DNA of 64,000 nucleotides from Riemerella anatipestifer_F (GTDB lineage Bacteria > Bacteroidota > Bacteroidia > Flavobacteriales > Weeksellaceae). The position numbers and the translations under genes are program-made. Positions within the stretch are counted from its first letter, which is position 1; each line of letters begins with the position of its first letter. Location of the stretch: the NCBI RefSeq assembly GCF_037861325.1, contig NZ_JAFELW010000006.1; one strand, given 5' to 3'. A model generated the notes under the pieces. It had not been told where the DNA came from. It saw nothing but the letters and a program-made list of their open reading frames with translations, and did no database searches. Positions 1-7,470 of this stretch are shown here, piece after piece.

Positions 1-658
1 GTATCGGAAACCATTGAGGCAATCCTGTACATTTCCACTCAATCGTATATTCTCTGCCTTTAAGTGCTTCATCAATAATACTCATCAGCATTTTAGGTGA
101 ATAAAATGTAGCCGTTATATAAAATGGATTTTTGCCAAAAATCTGCTGAATTCTCCTCCTAATAACTTTGGTAGAATATCTATTCATCATCCCCATAGCA
201 ATACCATATCTACTTACCCTAGCCGCCTCTCTAATAACCTTAACTGGATCTTTATAATACTCAAAAGTGGTGATGAAAGCGAGTGCATCAAAGGTATTGT
301 CTTTAAAAGGCATATTATGTGAATCTGCCATTACTAAATCTCCACCAAAAAGATGTTTAGCTTGCGACAACATCAGTGGGGAAATATCTCCTCCTGTAGC
401 TTCAATTCCTATTTTTTTCCACCAACGGGTAAATCGTCCCGTTCCACAACCAAACTCCAGCAATGTTTTCACACGCCTATCTTTGGTTATCAAGTGCTCC
501 ATGACCTTTTTCTGCCAAATTTCTGCTCGTTTGTAGCGTCCTTCGTACCACAACTCATAGGTATCTGTATGTTCACGATTAAAAAACCATTCTGGTCTGC
601 CTTGCCAGTTTTGATGATTCAGAGGAATCAGTCCTGTTGAGAATTTTTCCATTTTCAT
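1..658 (-). CDS. class I SAM-dependent methyltransferase, 3' end outside window
   Basis: The first 219 codons are visible; the gene runs off the left edge. A Rossmann SAM-binding motif I reads LEFGCGTGRF (about residues 67-76), followed by an acidic GGDIS (89-93) and ADSHNMPF (111-118), the usual motif order of small-molecule class I methyltransferases. The ATG at 656-658 is followed two codons later by a second ATG (650-652), so the exact start is open. The gene lies directly downstream of a TPP riboswitch (733-805), so a role in thiamin or thiamin-precursor metabolism or uptake is inferred. The substrate cannot be read from the sequence. The methyltransferase fold is secure; the pathway is inference. 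Confidence 0.85.
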   Translation of the reverse strand, partial: MKMEKFSTGLIPLNHQNWQGRPEWFFNREHTDTYELWYEGRYKRAEIWQKKVMEHLITKDRRVKTLLEFGCGTGRFTRWWKKIGIEATGGDISPLMLSQAKHLFGGDLVMADSHNMPFKDNTFDALAFITTFEYYKDPVKVIREAARVSRYGIAMGMMNRYSTKVIRRRIQQIFGKNPFYITATFYSPKMLMSIIDEALKGREYTIEWKCTGLPQWFPI

Positions 659-703
659 ATACTTGTTTTTTTAGCATAACCTCATGAAAAATGCAACAAG
701 TAT
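659..703 (-). promoter_or_regulatory. start-proximal hairpin, candidate riboswitch expression platform
   Basis: A perfect 9-bp inverted repeat (659-667 with 695-703) encloses a 27-nt loop. Its base directly abuts the ATG at 656-658. Because it sits between the TPP aptamer and the start codon, it could hide the translation start when formed. There is no U-tract after the stem, so translational rather than transcriptional control is the more likely mode. The role is inferred. Confidence 0.45.
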
Positions 704-732
704 AGAATTGAAAATATACAAAGGCTTCACAT

Positions 733-805
733 TGCAATCCCTACGTTGGCATTATCCAAATCAGGTATCGGGTATAATCTCAGCCATAACGGCACCCCGT
801 GCTTT
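733..805 (-). promoter_or_regulatory. TPP (thi-box) riboswitch aptamer
   Basis: Read on the minus strand, all conserved TPP aptamer blocks occur in order: GGGGTGCC (791-798), GGCTGAGA (778-785), ATACCC (770-775), CCTGAT (760-765), TGGATAATGCCA (747-758) and CGTAGGGA (738-745). The flanks ACAAAAGC and GCCTTTGT can extend P1 with one mismatch. It controls the methyltransferase gene ending at the window edge and presumably the genes beyond it. TPP binding normally represses expression of the downstream operon. Confidence 0.95.
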
Positions 806-813
806 TGTTTTCA

Positions 814-821
814 CAAATATA
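814..821 (-). promoter_or_regulatory. -7 promoter element TATATTTG for the riboswitch operon
   Basis: TATATTTG on the minus strand matches the Bacteroidota -7 consensus TAnnTTTG and lies about 10 nt before the aptamer. No clear TTG -33 element was found at the usual distance. Confidence 0.6.
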
Positions 822-892
822 ATGGATTATTTTTAATTAGCCATCTAAAAATATCAATAGAAAGTATTTAGAATTTATTTGATCATTTTTAT

Positions 893-900
893 TATATTTG
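893..900 (+). promoter_or_regulatory. -7 promoter element for the GIN-domain gene
   Basis: TATATTTG matches TAnnTTTG and lies 27 nt before the ATG at 928. It includes the TTG at 898 that could be misread as an upstream start codon. Confidence 0.55.
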
Positions 901-927
901 AAACATAGCAATCTAAAAAAGTATATT

Positions 928-1692
928 ATGAAAAATTTAAAAAATTGGATCTTATTGTTCCTTACCTTGTTTGTAGCTAGTGTGTATTCGCAGAAAGTAA
1001 ATCTCACCAACGCTCCTACCAAAACCCAAACGTTTGATGTAGCTAGTTTTAATCAGCTCAAAGTTCAGTCCAATATAGGAGTTAAATTAGTAAAGTCTAA
1101 TCAGGAGAAAGTAGAGGTAACTTCTAACGCTTTAGATTACCTTACCGTTGTTTCTAGTAATGGTGTGCTTACATTAAAATACAAGCCTAACACCTCTCTA
1201 AAAAATGCTAAAACCAAAGCCATCGTCTATACCAAAAACATCAACAAAATGGAATTGAGCGGTGCTTCTTCGGTAGAAAGTCAAGATACATTCAATACTA
1301 GTGATATTCGTTTGAGCGGAGCCTCTAATGTTTCTGGAAACTTTAATGCTAAAAACATCAACCTTAGTTGCAGTGGTGCAAGTAACTTTAAAGGTAACCT
1401 AAATGCCGATAGCACTACCATTGAAATCAGTGGTGCAAGTAACACTTCTGGAGCTATTACCGCTAAGAGTGCTAAAATTGAAGCGAGCGGAGCGTCTAAC
1501 ATCAATAGTCAAATAAACGCTGCCAATGTAACTACTTTAGAAATTTCTGGCGCTTCTAAAGCCGTTCTAAAAGGAAGCTCTAACAAAATAATAGCTAGTG
1601 CTAGTGGAGCTTCTAAAATAGATTTGTCTGACTTGTCTTACAGCAGTATAGAAAAAGAAAGCCACTCTATGAGTAAAATAATCTCTAAGTAA
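928..1692 (+). CDS. head GIN domain-containing secreted protein (DUF2807)
   Basis: 254 aa. An N-terminal signal peptide (KNLKNWILLFLTLFVASVYSQ, cleavage after about residue 21) shows export. The rest is a repetitive beta-structure with recurring SGAS(N/S) turns, for example ELSGASSVES, RLSGASNVSG, EISGASNTSG and EASGASNINS. This is the hallmark of the head-GIN/DUF2807 beta-helix family of Bacteroidota. Homologues are called putative adhesins but function is not established. ATG 928 was chosen because the in-frame TTG 30 nt upstream lies inside the promoter element. A strong terminator follows, so the gene appears monocistronic. Confidence 0.85.
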   Translation: MKNLKNWILLFLTLFVASVYSQKVNLTNAPTKTQTFDVASFNQLKVQSNIGVKLVKSNQEKVEVTSNALDYLTVVSSNGVLTLKYKPNTSLKNAKTKAIVYTKNINKMELSGASSVESQDTFNTSDIRLSGASNVSGNFNAKNINLSCSGASNFKGNLNADSTTIEISGASNTSGAITAKSAKIEASGASNINSQINAANVTTLEISGASKAVLKGSSNKIIASASGASKIDLSDLSYSSIEKESHSMSKIISK

Positions 1693-1716
1693 CTTATCTT
1701 AATATTAACTAAATAT

Positions 1717-1750
1717 GGCTACTCTTTTAGGAGAGTAGCCTTATTTGTTT
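1717..1750 (+). terminator. Rho-independent terminator after the GIN-domain gene
   Basis: Inverted repeat GGCTACTC ... GAGTAGCC (1717-1740) followed by TTATTTGTTT. Confidence 0.8.
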
Positions 1751-1775
1751 ATAATGTTACCTAGTATAATTGTAT

Positions 1776-3167
1776 TTACTTAGTTTTCATCTCTGTATAG
1801 TATTGGAAGAAATACGGAATACTTTCTATCCCCTTATAGAAGTTATACAAGCCATAATGTTCGTTAGGAGAATGTATTGCATCTGTATCTAAACCAAAGC
1901 CCATCAAAACACATTTAGCACCTAAAACTTCCTCAAACAACGCCGTAATTGGGATACTACCACCACTTCTAAATGGCAAAACTTCTTTTCCAAAAGCTTT
2001 TTCCATTGCTTTTTTAGCGGCTAAAAACTCATTGGTATCACTCTTTAAGACATAAGGCATTCCCCCGTGGTGTGGTGTTACTTTTACTTTAACGCTATCT
2101 GGTGCTATTTTCTTAAAGTGATTTACAAATTTCTCCGTAATCTCTTCTGGTGTTTGGTTAGGTACTAACCTCATTGAGATTTTAGCAAATGCCTTAGATG
2201 GTATTACCGTTTTAGCACCTTCTCCAATATAACCTGCCCACATTCCATTAACATCTAAGGTAGGTCTAATAGAAGTTCTCTCCAAAGTCGTATAGCCTTC
2301 TTCTCCTTGTATGCCATTAAGCCCAATTGACTTTTTAAAAGACTCTACATCATCTTTCAATTTATTCATTTCTGCTCTTTCCTCAAGGGAAACAACCTCT
2401 ACATTATCATAGAAACCTTCCACAGTTATTTTCCCTTTATCATCTATAAGACTGCCTATCATTTTAGACAATACATTGATAGGATTAGGAACAGCTCCTC
2501 CATAAAGTCCAGAGTGTAAATCTCGGTTAGGACCTTCTACCTCTACTTCCACATAACTAAGACCTCTAAGCCCCGTAGTTACCGTAGGTTGCTCCATAGA
2601 GTAAAGCCCCGTATCCGAAATCAGAATAACATCACAAGACAGTTTAGATTGGTTTTCTTTAAGGAAATCCGCTAAACTAGCCGAACCAACTTCCTCCTCT
2701 CCTTCTATGATAAATTTAACATTACAAGGGAGGACATTGGTCTTCATCATCGCTTCAAACGCCTTTAAATGCATAAAAAACTGACCTTTATCGTCTGCCG
2801 CTCCTCTTGCAAAAATTGCTCCTTCTGGATGCAAAGGAGTTTCTTTAACTACAGGCTCAAAAGGACCACTTTCCCACAACTCCAAAGGGTCTGGTGGCTG
2901 CACATCGTAATGCCCATAAACCAACACCGTAGGAAGTGATGGGTCTATCATTTTTTCACCAAATACAATAGGATAACCTTTGGTCTCGCATACCTCTACC
3001 GCATCTGCTCCTGCATTAGCAAGGTGTTTTGCTACCTCTTCGGCACAGTTAAGCACATCTTGATTGTAGGCTGGGTCTGCACTAATAGAAGCTATTTTAA
3101 GCAACTCAATAAGTTCGTCTAAAAATCTTTTCTTGTGGTTTTTAATGTAATTTTGTGTTTCTTGCAT
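1776..3167 (-). CDS. M20 family dipeptidase
   Basis: 463 aa. It hydrolyses dipeptides with a di-zinc centre. Visible M20 signatures are YGHYDVQPPDP (metal-binding His and Asp), RGAADDKGQ (bridging Asp) and EGEEEVGS (catalytic Glu pair). A dimerisation domain follows in the middle (about 200-380). The closest family type is the CNDP/DUG1-like cytosolic dipeptidases. No signal peptide. ATG 3167 is preferred because the reading frame extends upstream to 3230 only by crossing the terminator of the neighbouring ompA-type gene. The exact dipeptide substrate is unknown. Confidence 0.9.
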   Translation of the reverse strand: MQETQNYIKNHKKRFLDELIELLKIASISADPAYNQDVLNCAEEVAKHLANAGADAVEVCETKGYPIVFGEKMIDPSLPTVLVYGHYDVQPPDPLELWESGPFEPVVKETPLHPEGAIFARGAADDKGQFFMHLKAFEAMMKTNVLPCNVKFIIEGEEEVGSASLADFLKENQSKLSCDVILISDTGLYSMEQPTVTTGLRGLSYVEVEVEGPNRDLHSGLYGGAVPNPINVLSKMIGSLIDDKGKITVEGFYDNVEVVSLEERAEMNKLKDDVESFKKSIGLNGIQGEEGYTTLERTSIRPTLDVNGMWAGYIGEGAKTVIPSKAFAKISMRLVPNQTPEEITEKFVNHFKKIAPDSVKVKVTPHHGGMPYVLKSDTNEFLAAKKAMEKAFGKEVLPFRSGGSIPITALFEEVLGAKCVLMGFGLDTDAIHSPNEHYGLYNFYKGIESIPYFFQYYTEMKTK

Positions 3168-3216
3168 CAGTTTATTTTTGATGTAGTAAAAGTAATTATT
3201 TTTAATGAAATAAAAA

Positions 3217-3244
3217 AACGCCTCTCCCAAAGCTAGGAGAGACG
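3217..3244 (-). terminator. terminator of the OmpA-family gene
   Basis: On the minus strand GCGTCTCTCC ... GGAGAGGCG is followed by a T run, 24 nt after the stop codon of the gene at 3268-3915. Confidence 0.8.
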
Positions 3245-3267
3245 CAAATTATAGACTTGTACTTTTC

Positions 3268-3915
3268 TTATTTTGTGAATCTTACAGACATCTTTCTGTC
3301 CGAAGCTCTTTCCTCATCAGAGGCATCTGCTGCTACTTTAGCAAATTTACTTCCGTACCCTTCTGCTGATACTACTTGAGCTCCCACACCTGCTTTTTCT
3401 AACTGAGCCTTAATAAATTCTGCTCTAGCTTGAGATATTTTAACATTAGTTTCCTCGCTACCTGTTTTATCTGTATAACCTCCAATTTTAATTTTAGCGT
3501 CTGGATACGCCTTTAATATTTTTGCTAAGTTATCTATTTGCTCTGCACCAGACTCTAACTGATTGGTAGAACCCATTTTAAAGTTAACATGGTCAAAATC
3601 ATACCAAACATTCTTAAGAACATCATCTGAAGAAGATGCATACTTCCCCGACTTAAGGAAAGATAACATCGTATCTTCCATTCCACCTTTATATCCTTTT
3701 AGCGTAACACCTTCCAAGTCTATAGTTACTTCTTCTTTAACTCCTGAAGTTTGATGACCTTCCGCGTGAGCAGAATGCCCATTACCTTGTGCATCATCTG
3801 TATATCTTTCTACTCCTTCTTCTAGTTTAAGAATATTCTTATTGCCTCCTGGCTGAATCTTCTTACAAGATACCATAAACGAAATAGCAGCTACTGCAAA
3901 AATATATTTTTTCAT
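3268..3915 (-). CDS. OmpA family lipoprotein
   Basis: 215 aa. The N-terminus carries a lipoprotein signal (lipobox FMVSC, Cys17), so it should be anchored in the outer membrane. The C-terminal ~110 residues form an OmpA-type peptidoglycan-binding domain: LKAYPDAKIKIGGYTDKTGS and a following SQARAEFIKAQLEKAGV helix. The middle is low-complexity and His/Gly-rich. It lacks the N-terminal beta-barrel of classic OmpA. The likely role is tethering the outer membrane to the cell wall. A TAACTTTG box at 3933-3940 precedes it. Confidence 0.88.
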   Translation of the reverse strand: MKKYIFAVAAISFMVSCKKIQPGGNKNILKLEEGVERYTDDAQGNGHSAHAEGHQTSGVKEEVTIDLEGVTLKGYKGGMEDTMLSFLKSGKYASSSDDVLKNVWYDFDHVNFKMGSTNQLESGAEQIDNLAKILKAYPDAKIKIGGYTDKTGSEETNVKISQARAEFIKAQLEKAGVGAQVVSAEGYGSKFAKVAADASDEERASDRKMSVRFTK

Positions 3916-3932
3916 TCTTTTAAATTTTGTCC

Positions 3933-3940
3933 CAAAGTTA
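3933..3940 (-). promoter_or_regulatory. -7 promoter element of the OmpA-family gene
   Basis: TAACTTTG on the minus strand, 17 nt before the start codon; matches TAnnTTTG. Confidence 0.5.
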
Positions 3941-3981
3941 ATAAATCTCTTTTTAATAGCCTAAATATTTATTTTTAATTT

Positions 3982-5133
3982 TTATTTAGACCTCAAAATC
4001 ACTTTACCTTTTATGGTTTGAGTAAAAATAAGATAGTTCTGCCCCCCATCTTTAAGTTTATATTTTTTCTTAATTTCCACTGGATTTAGCGGATAATTTT
4101 TTGAAACAAGGTTATACTGCTCTCCTTTTTTTATTTCCTTAGATGAAACCTCTTCTACCTCCAAAACTCGCCCTGGAAAATCTAATATTTTTTCTTCCGA
4201 AGTATAGAGGTGTGTGTTAATATGTAGCTTATTCAGTTGATATTTTTGTGCAACACTCTTGAATGCTCCCGATTTAAGTATAGCCCCATTAGGAATATAC
4301 AGATATTTCTTCGCTTCAGAAAAATAGACTTGAGTATTCTCTTCATCTTTTATAATGAACGAAAAATCAGGTTCATTTGTTTCTAAATTAAAGCATCTGC
4401 AAAGTGGAAAAGTATTTTCTGCCACACTTCTGTCCATCAAAACTAAAACTTCTTTTACTTCATTTTTTACCGCTATAACATCTATGGAAACGATATGAGA
4501 CAAAACGGAAATCAAGTATTTAATATCAATAAGAGGAGAAAGTTTAACCAACACCTTTGGAGAAATCTCTAAAAGTTGATTTTTAATTTCTAAGATATTA
4601 GGCGATAAATCCTCTAAAAGAAATTTTTTATTTTTATTATTATCTCTTCTAGCAGGGTCTAAATAGACCAAGTCATACAGCTTTTGGTTATTTTCTAAAA
4701 AAGTTTCTAGATTTGTATTGATGAAATCAGCCTCTCTACCAAGTTCCGTCCAATTATGTTCAACTAATGATAAAAGAGAGCTATTTTGCTCCACAAGAGT
4801 TACTTTTTTAAAGTTTTGAGACAGAAAAAAAGCATCTATTCCGAAGCCACTAGTTAAATCCAAAAAGTGACTTCCACTAAACCATTCTCCTTTAAAAGAA
4901 GCCGTAGCTTGAGAAGAAGATTGCTCTAAATTAAGATGAGGAGGAAACAAAATGCCACTTCTATCCAAAAAAGGGAATTTTTTACGAGCTATCCTACGCC
5001 CTTCTATCTGCTGAACTAAATCTTGATTGTTAACTCCTTCAAAAATCGTTTTTTTTAAAAGAATTTTCATCACATCTTCTTCGAGGTGTGCTTCTATAAA
5101 ATCTTTCACTTCCTTTCTCTGTAGACACTTCAT
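3982..5133 (-). CDS. class I SAM-dependent methyltransferase with THUMP-like C-terminus (PG_1098 type)
   Basis: 383 aa. The central part holds a SAM-binding fold (FLDLTSGFGIDAFFLS as motif I) and the motif YDLVYLDPARRD, which is typical of the Bacteroidota family with a ferredoxin-like/THUMP-like domain. The C-terminal ~100 residues fit the THUMP-like module (RVLEVEEVSSKEIKKGEQYN onwards). By family this is thought to be an RNA methyltransferase, but substrate and modified position are unknown. It has its own promoter (5155-5183). Confidence 0.8.
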   Translation of the reverse strand: MKCLQRKEVKDFIEAHLEEDVMKILLKKTIFEGVNNQDLVQQIEGRRIARKKFPFLDRSGILFPPHLNLEQSSSQATASFKGEWFSGSHFLDLTSGFGIDAFFLSQNFKKVTLVEQNSSLLSLVEHNWTELGREADFINTNLETFLENNQKLYDLVYLDPARRDNNKNKKFLLEDLSPNILEIKNQLLEISPKVLVKLSPLIDIKYLISVLSHIVSIDVIAVKNEVKEVLVLMDRSVAENTFPLCRCFNLETNEPDFSFIIKDEENTQVYFSEAKKYLYIPNGAILKSGAFKSVAQKYQLNKLHINTHLYTSEEKILDFPGRVLEVEEVSSKEIKKGEQYNLVSKNYPLNPVEIKKKYKLKDGGQNYLIFTQTIKGKVILRSK

Positions 5134-5154
5134 TCTGTTTTTAGTTTAGCTGCA

Positions 5155-5183
5155 CAAAGGTAAAGTTTTATCACTAGTAACAA
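5155..5183 (-). promoter_or_regulatory. promoter of the THUMP-like methyltransferase gene
   Basis: Minus strand: TTG (5181-5183), an 18-nt spacer, then TACCTTTG (5155-5162). This is a near-ideal Bacteroidota -33/-7 promoter ending 21 nt before the ATG. Confidence 0.6.
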
Positions 5184-5305
5184 AAACTAGAAATCAGATA
5201 AGAAATTATATAAAAACCAAAAGTCTCCTTATAATAAACAAGGAGACTTCTGAACACCAAATCACAAAATATTAATATGAAAAAAATTTACTTTTCAGCA
5301 AATTG

Positions 5306-5378
5306 TGACTCGGCTGGGATTCGAACCCAGGACCCATACATTAAAAGTGTATTGCTCTACCAGCTGAGCTACCGAGTC
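5306..5378 (-). tRNA. tRNA-Lys (anticodon TTT)
   Basis: 73 nt cloverleaf: acceptor GACTCGG/CCGAGTC, D-arm AGCTC..GAGC, anticodon loop CTTTTAA, T-loop GGTTCGAATCCC. The discriminator is A and CCA is not encoded. Last gene of a three-tRNA cluster; identical in sequence to the copy at 5506-5578. Confidence 0.97.
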
Positions 5379-5392
5379 TAAGTTTTTCTGTG

Positions 5393-5476
5393 TGCCTGCG
5401 ACTGGACTCGAACCAGCACATCCTTAAGGATACCACCCCCTCAAGATGGCGTGTCTACCAATTTCACCACACAGGC
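5393..5476 (-). tRNA. tRNA-Leu (anticodon GAG)
   Basis: 84 nt with acceptor GCCTGTG/CGCAGGC, anticodon stem CCATC/GGTGG around loop TTGAGGG (anticodon GAG), a long class II variable arm (TATCCTTAAGGAT) and T-loop GGTTCGAGTCC. CCA is not encoded. Middle gene of the tRNA cluster. Confidence 0.95.
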
Positions 5477-5505
5477 AAAAATCTTTTACTAAGATTTTTA
5501 TCTTG

Positions 5506-5578
5506 TGACTCGGCTGGGATTCGAACCCAGGACCCATACATTAAAAGTGTATTGCTCTACCAGCTGAGCTACCGAGTC
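5506..5578 (-). tRNA. tRNA-Lys (anticodon TTT), second copy
   Basis: Same 73-nt sequence as the gene at 5306-5378, offset by exactly 200 nt. First gene of the cluster, preceded by a clear promoter. Confidence 0.97.
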
Positions 5579-5614
5579 ATTTGAGTTAGGATAATTCCGT
5601 CCTCAAAAGTGGTG

Positions 5615-5643
5615 CAAAGATACGGCTTTTTTTGTTTTCTCAA
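5615..5643 (-). promoter_or_regulatory. promoter of the tRNA Lys-Leu-Lys cluster
   Basis: Minus strand: TTG (5641-5643), 18-nt spacer, TATCTTTG (5615-5622), about 37 nt before the first tRNA. Confidence 0.65.
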
Positions 5644-5675
5644 AATTTTTCTGCAATTTTGTTTAAAAATAAATC

Positions 5676-6203
5676 ATGATTATTTCTCTAATAGGCTACA
5701 TGGGAAGTGGTAAATCACTAATTTCCAAAAAATTATCAAAAAAAATAAATTTTAATTTATTAGACCTAGATAAGGTAATTTCTGAGCAAGAAATGAGAGA
5801 AATCCCTCAAATTTTTAAAGAAAAGGGTGAAATTTATTTCAGAAAAAGAGAAAAAGAAATCTTAGAACACCTACTCAACACTCAAAAATCCACCGTCCTT
5901 AGTTTGGGAGGTGGCACACCTGTTTATTATAATAACATAGATACCATTAACACCCTTTCTGAAAGTATTTATCTAAGAACTTCTGTAAAAAATCTTCATA
6001 AAAGGTTAATAAAAGAAAAAGGCAGCCGACCACTTATCGCTCATATAAAAGACAATGACCAACTGCTAGAATTTATTGCAAAACACTTGTTTGAAAGACA
6101 AACCTACTACTCCAAAGCAAAATATATTGTAGATACTGATGATAAATCTCCCGACGAAATCGCAGATGAAATTATTAGTCTTCTAAATCTTCAGCATCAT
6201 TAA
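5676..6203 (+). CDS. aroK: shikimate kinase
   Basis: 175 aa, the usual length. Phosphorylates shikimate with ATP in the chorismate pathway. Walker A is GYMGSGKS (7-14). Shikimate-binding residues sit in LDLDKVISEQ (about 30-39) and the LSLGGGTPV loop (about 79-87). The lid-region Arg is in KEKGSRPL. Its 3' end overlaps the convergent S4-domain gene by 29 nt. Two other shikimate-pathway genes (aroG-aroQ fusion, aroC) are also in this window but not linked to it. Confidence 0.95.
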   Translation: MIISLIGYMGSGKSLISKKLSKKINFNLLDLDKVISEQEMREIPQIFKEKGEIYFRKREKEILEHLLNTQKSTVLSLGGGTPVYYNNIDTINTLSESIYLRTSVKNLHKRLIKEKGSRPLIAHIKDNDQLLEFIAKHLFERQTYYSKAKYIVDTDDKSPDEIADEIISLLNLQHH

Positions 6204-6609
6204 AAAACGAATCCCAATCGTCTTCATCAAAGAAAGTCTCATCGTCTGTGTTAATAAATTCGGTCATATCTCTACGGTCTTTCTTTGTAGGTCTTCCCTC
6301 TCCTTTTTGGCGATAGTAGTCCTGTGATAATTTTCGCATTTTTAGGATTTCGTATTGCTCTTTATCTGTCATATCCTTGATATGAAGTGGAACTAACTTA
6401 GCTCCTATCCTACTTTTAGGAATTTGAATTACCTTTATTTTATAATCAATTTGATTTTTTCTAATTTTAATTATATCGCCCTCCATCACTTCTCTAGAAG
6501 GCTTTGCAACTTGCTCTCCCACCGAAACTCTATTCTTTTTTATTTCTTCTGCCGCAATACTTCTTGTCTTAAAAAACCTCACACTCCACAAAAATTTATC
6601 TATTCTCAT
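6175..6609 (-). CDS. RNA-binding S4 domain protein (Hsp15-like)
   Basis: 144 aa. The S4 RNA-binding fold starts at residue 1: MRIDKFLWSVRFFKTRS ... AAEEIKKNRVSVGEQVAKPSREVMEGDII. This matches Hsp15/HslR proteins, which recycle free 50S subunits carrying nascent chains. The C-terminus is strongly acidic (TDDETFFDEDDWDSFFNDAED), a flavobacterial addition. It converges with aroK with a 29-nt overlap. The molecular role in this organism is inferred from the family. Confidence 0.85.
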   Translation of the reverse strand: MRIDKFLWSVRFFKTRSIAAEEIKKNRVSVGEQVAKPSREVMEGDIIKIRKNQIDYKIKVIQIPKSRIGAKLVPLHIKDMTDKEQYEILKMRKLSQDYYRQKGEGRPTKKDRRDMTEFINTDDETFFDEDDWDSFFNDAEDLED

Positions 6610-6689
6610 ATTTTATTTATATTTTTGTCGTTACTAAAAAATAAAATCGCAATTTAACAAAATTGCTTATTAAGCAAAAAGATATTCTA

Positions 6690-7409
6690 ATGAAAAAAAG
6701 CATTGCACTCAGCCTTTTGGCTATAGGACTTACCGCTACCTCTTGCAAAAGAGATACTACCACTACTACCACTACAACAGTAGATATTAGTGTACAAAAC
6801 GATTATGATGCACAGGCCATTCAGCAATTTTTAAAGGACAATTATTTTGATTCTAAAGGTAATATTGTCGCCTTTGATTCTAATAGCACAACCGATGATA
6901 ATGAGAAGCCTTTATCTGATTATAATCCTCAAACTTTAGAATCTGGAGTTGTATATATTGTAAGACCAAACGCACAGCCAGACAATGGTACTACCATAGG
7001 CACTACGGACAATATAAGTCTAATGCACAAAACAATGACTTATGTTGCCACTAAAGAAGGCGAGAGTGTAAAACTCAGAAGCCCTTATACTTTCTACAAC
7101 ACTATTAGCGGTACAGGGACACCACAGGAAGATCCTTCTTTCTATTATGTTAAAAACTCGGTACTAACAAGTAGCGGAAAGACTAGAAGCTACTACGAAA
7201 TAGAAGGTTTCCAGGAGGCTTTGAAATATTTTAAAAGTTTTAATCAAGGAGCTGAAACACATTACAACTTACAAGGAGTAATTATAGTGCCATCAAAAGC
7301 AGCTTTTGCTAGAGATGCTCATTTTAATTATGCTGGTTACTCTTTAAACGACAGAACTTTTGTATTCAACTTCCAAGTTTATAAAACTTCTGCTAGAACT
7401 AGCGACTAA
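6690..7409 (+). CDS. lipoprotein with a degenerate FKBP-like C-terminus
   Basis: 239 aa. Lipoprotein signal with lipobox LTATSC (Cys19), then a run of seven to eight Thr. The C-terminal half (from about residue 95) resembles an FKBP-type prolyl isomerase: GFQEALKYF where FKBPs have GW-EAL, then GVIIVPSKAAFARDAH and a closing FVFNFQVYKT strand. Several active-site positions differ, so catalysis is doubtful. Flavobacterial GldI-like lipoproteins have this arrangement; the link is inferred. ATG 6690 places the signal peptide correctly. It ends in a terminator shared with recG. Confidence 0.6.
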   Translation: MKKSIALSLLAIGLTATSCKRDTTTTTTTTVDISVQNDYDAQAIQQFLKDNYFDSKGNIVAFDSNSTTDDNEKPLSDYNPQTLESGVVYIVRPNAQPDNGTTIGTTDNISLMHKTMTYVATKEGESVKLRSPYTFYNTISGTGTPQEDPSFYYVKNSVLTSSGKTRSYYEIEGFQEALKYFKSFNQGAETHYNLQGVIIVPSKAAFARDAHFNYAGYSLNDRTFVFNFQVYKTSARTSD

Positions 7410-7437
7410 TTTTAAAAGAAATAAAACATTTAATACT

Positions 7438-7470
7438 GGGGAAAAATCAACTGATTTTTCCCCATTTGTT
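7438..7470. terminator. bidirectional terminator between the lipoprotein gene and recG
   Basis: Perfect 12-bp stem GGGGAAAAATCA/TGATTTTTCCCC (7438-7463) with T runs on both sides. It contains the recG stop codon (7447-7449), so recG mRNA ends within it. Confidence 0.75.

Noticed and set aside
3168..3230. N-terminal extension of the M20 dipeptidase to 3230
   Set aside because: The added residues are encoded by the terminator of the upstream gene and are hydrophobic without family similarity.
5390..5584. 64-codon plus-strand reading frame across the tRNA cluster
   Set aside because: It lies entirely over tRNA genes and their spacers; it is an artefact of tRNA sequence.
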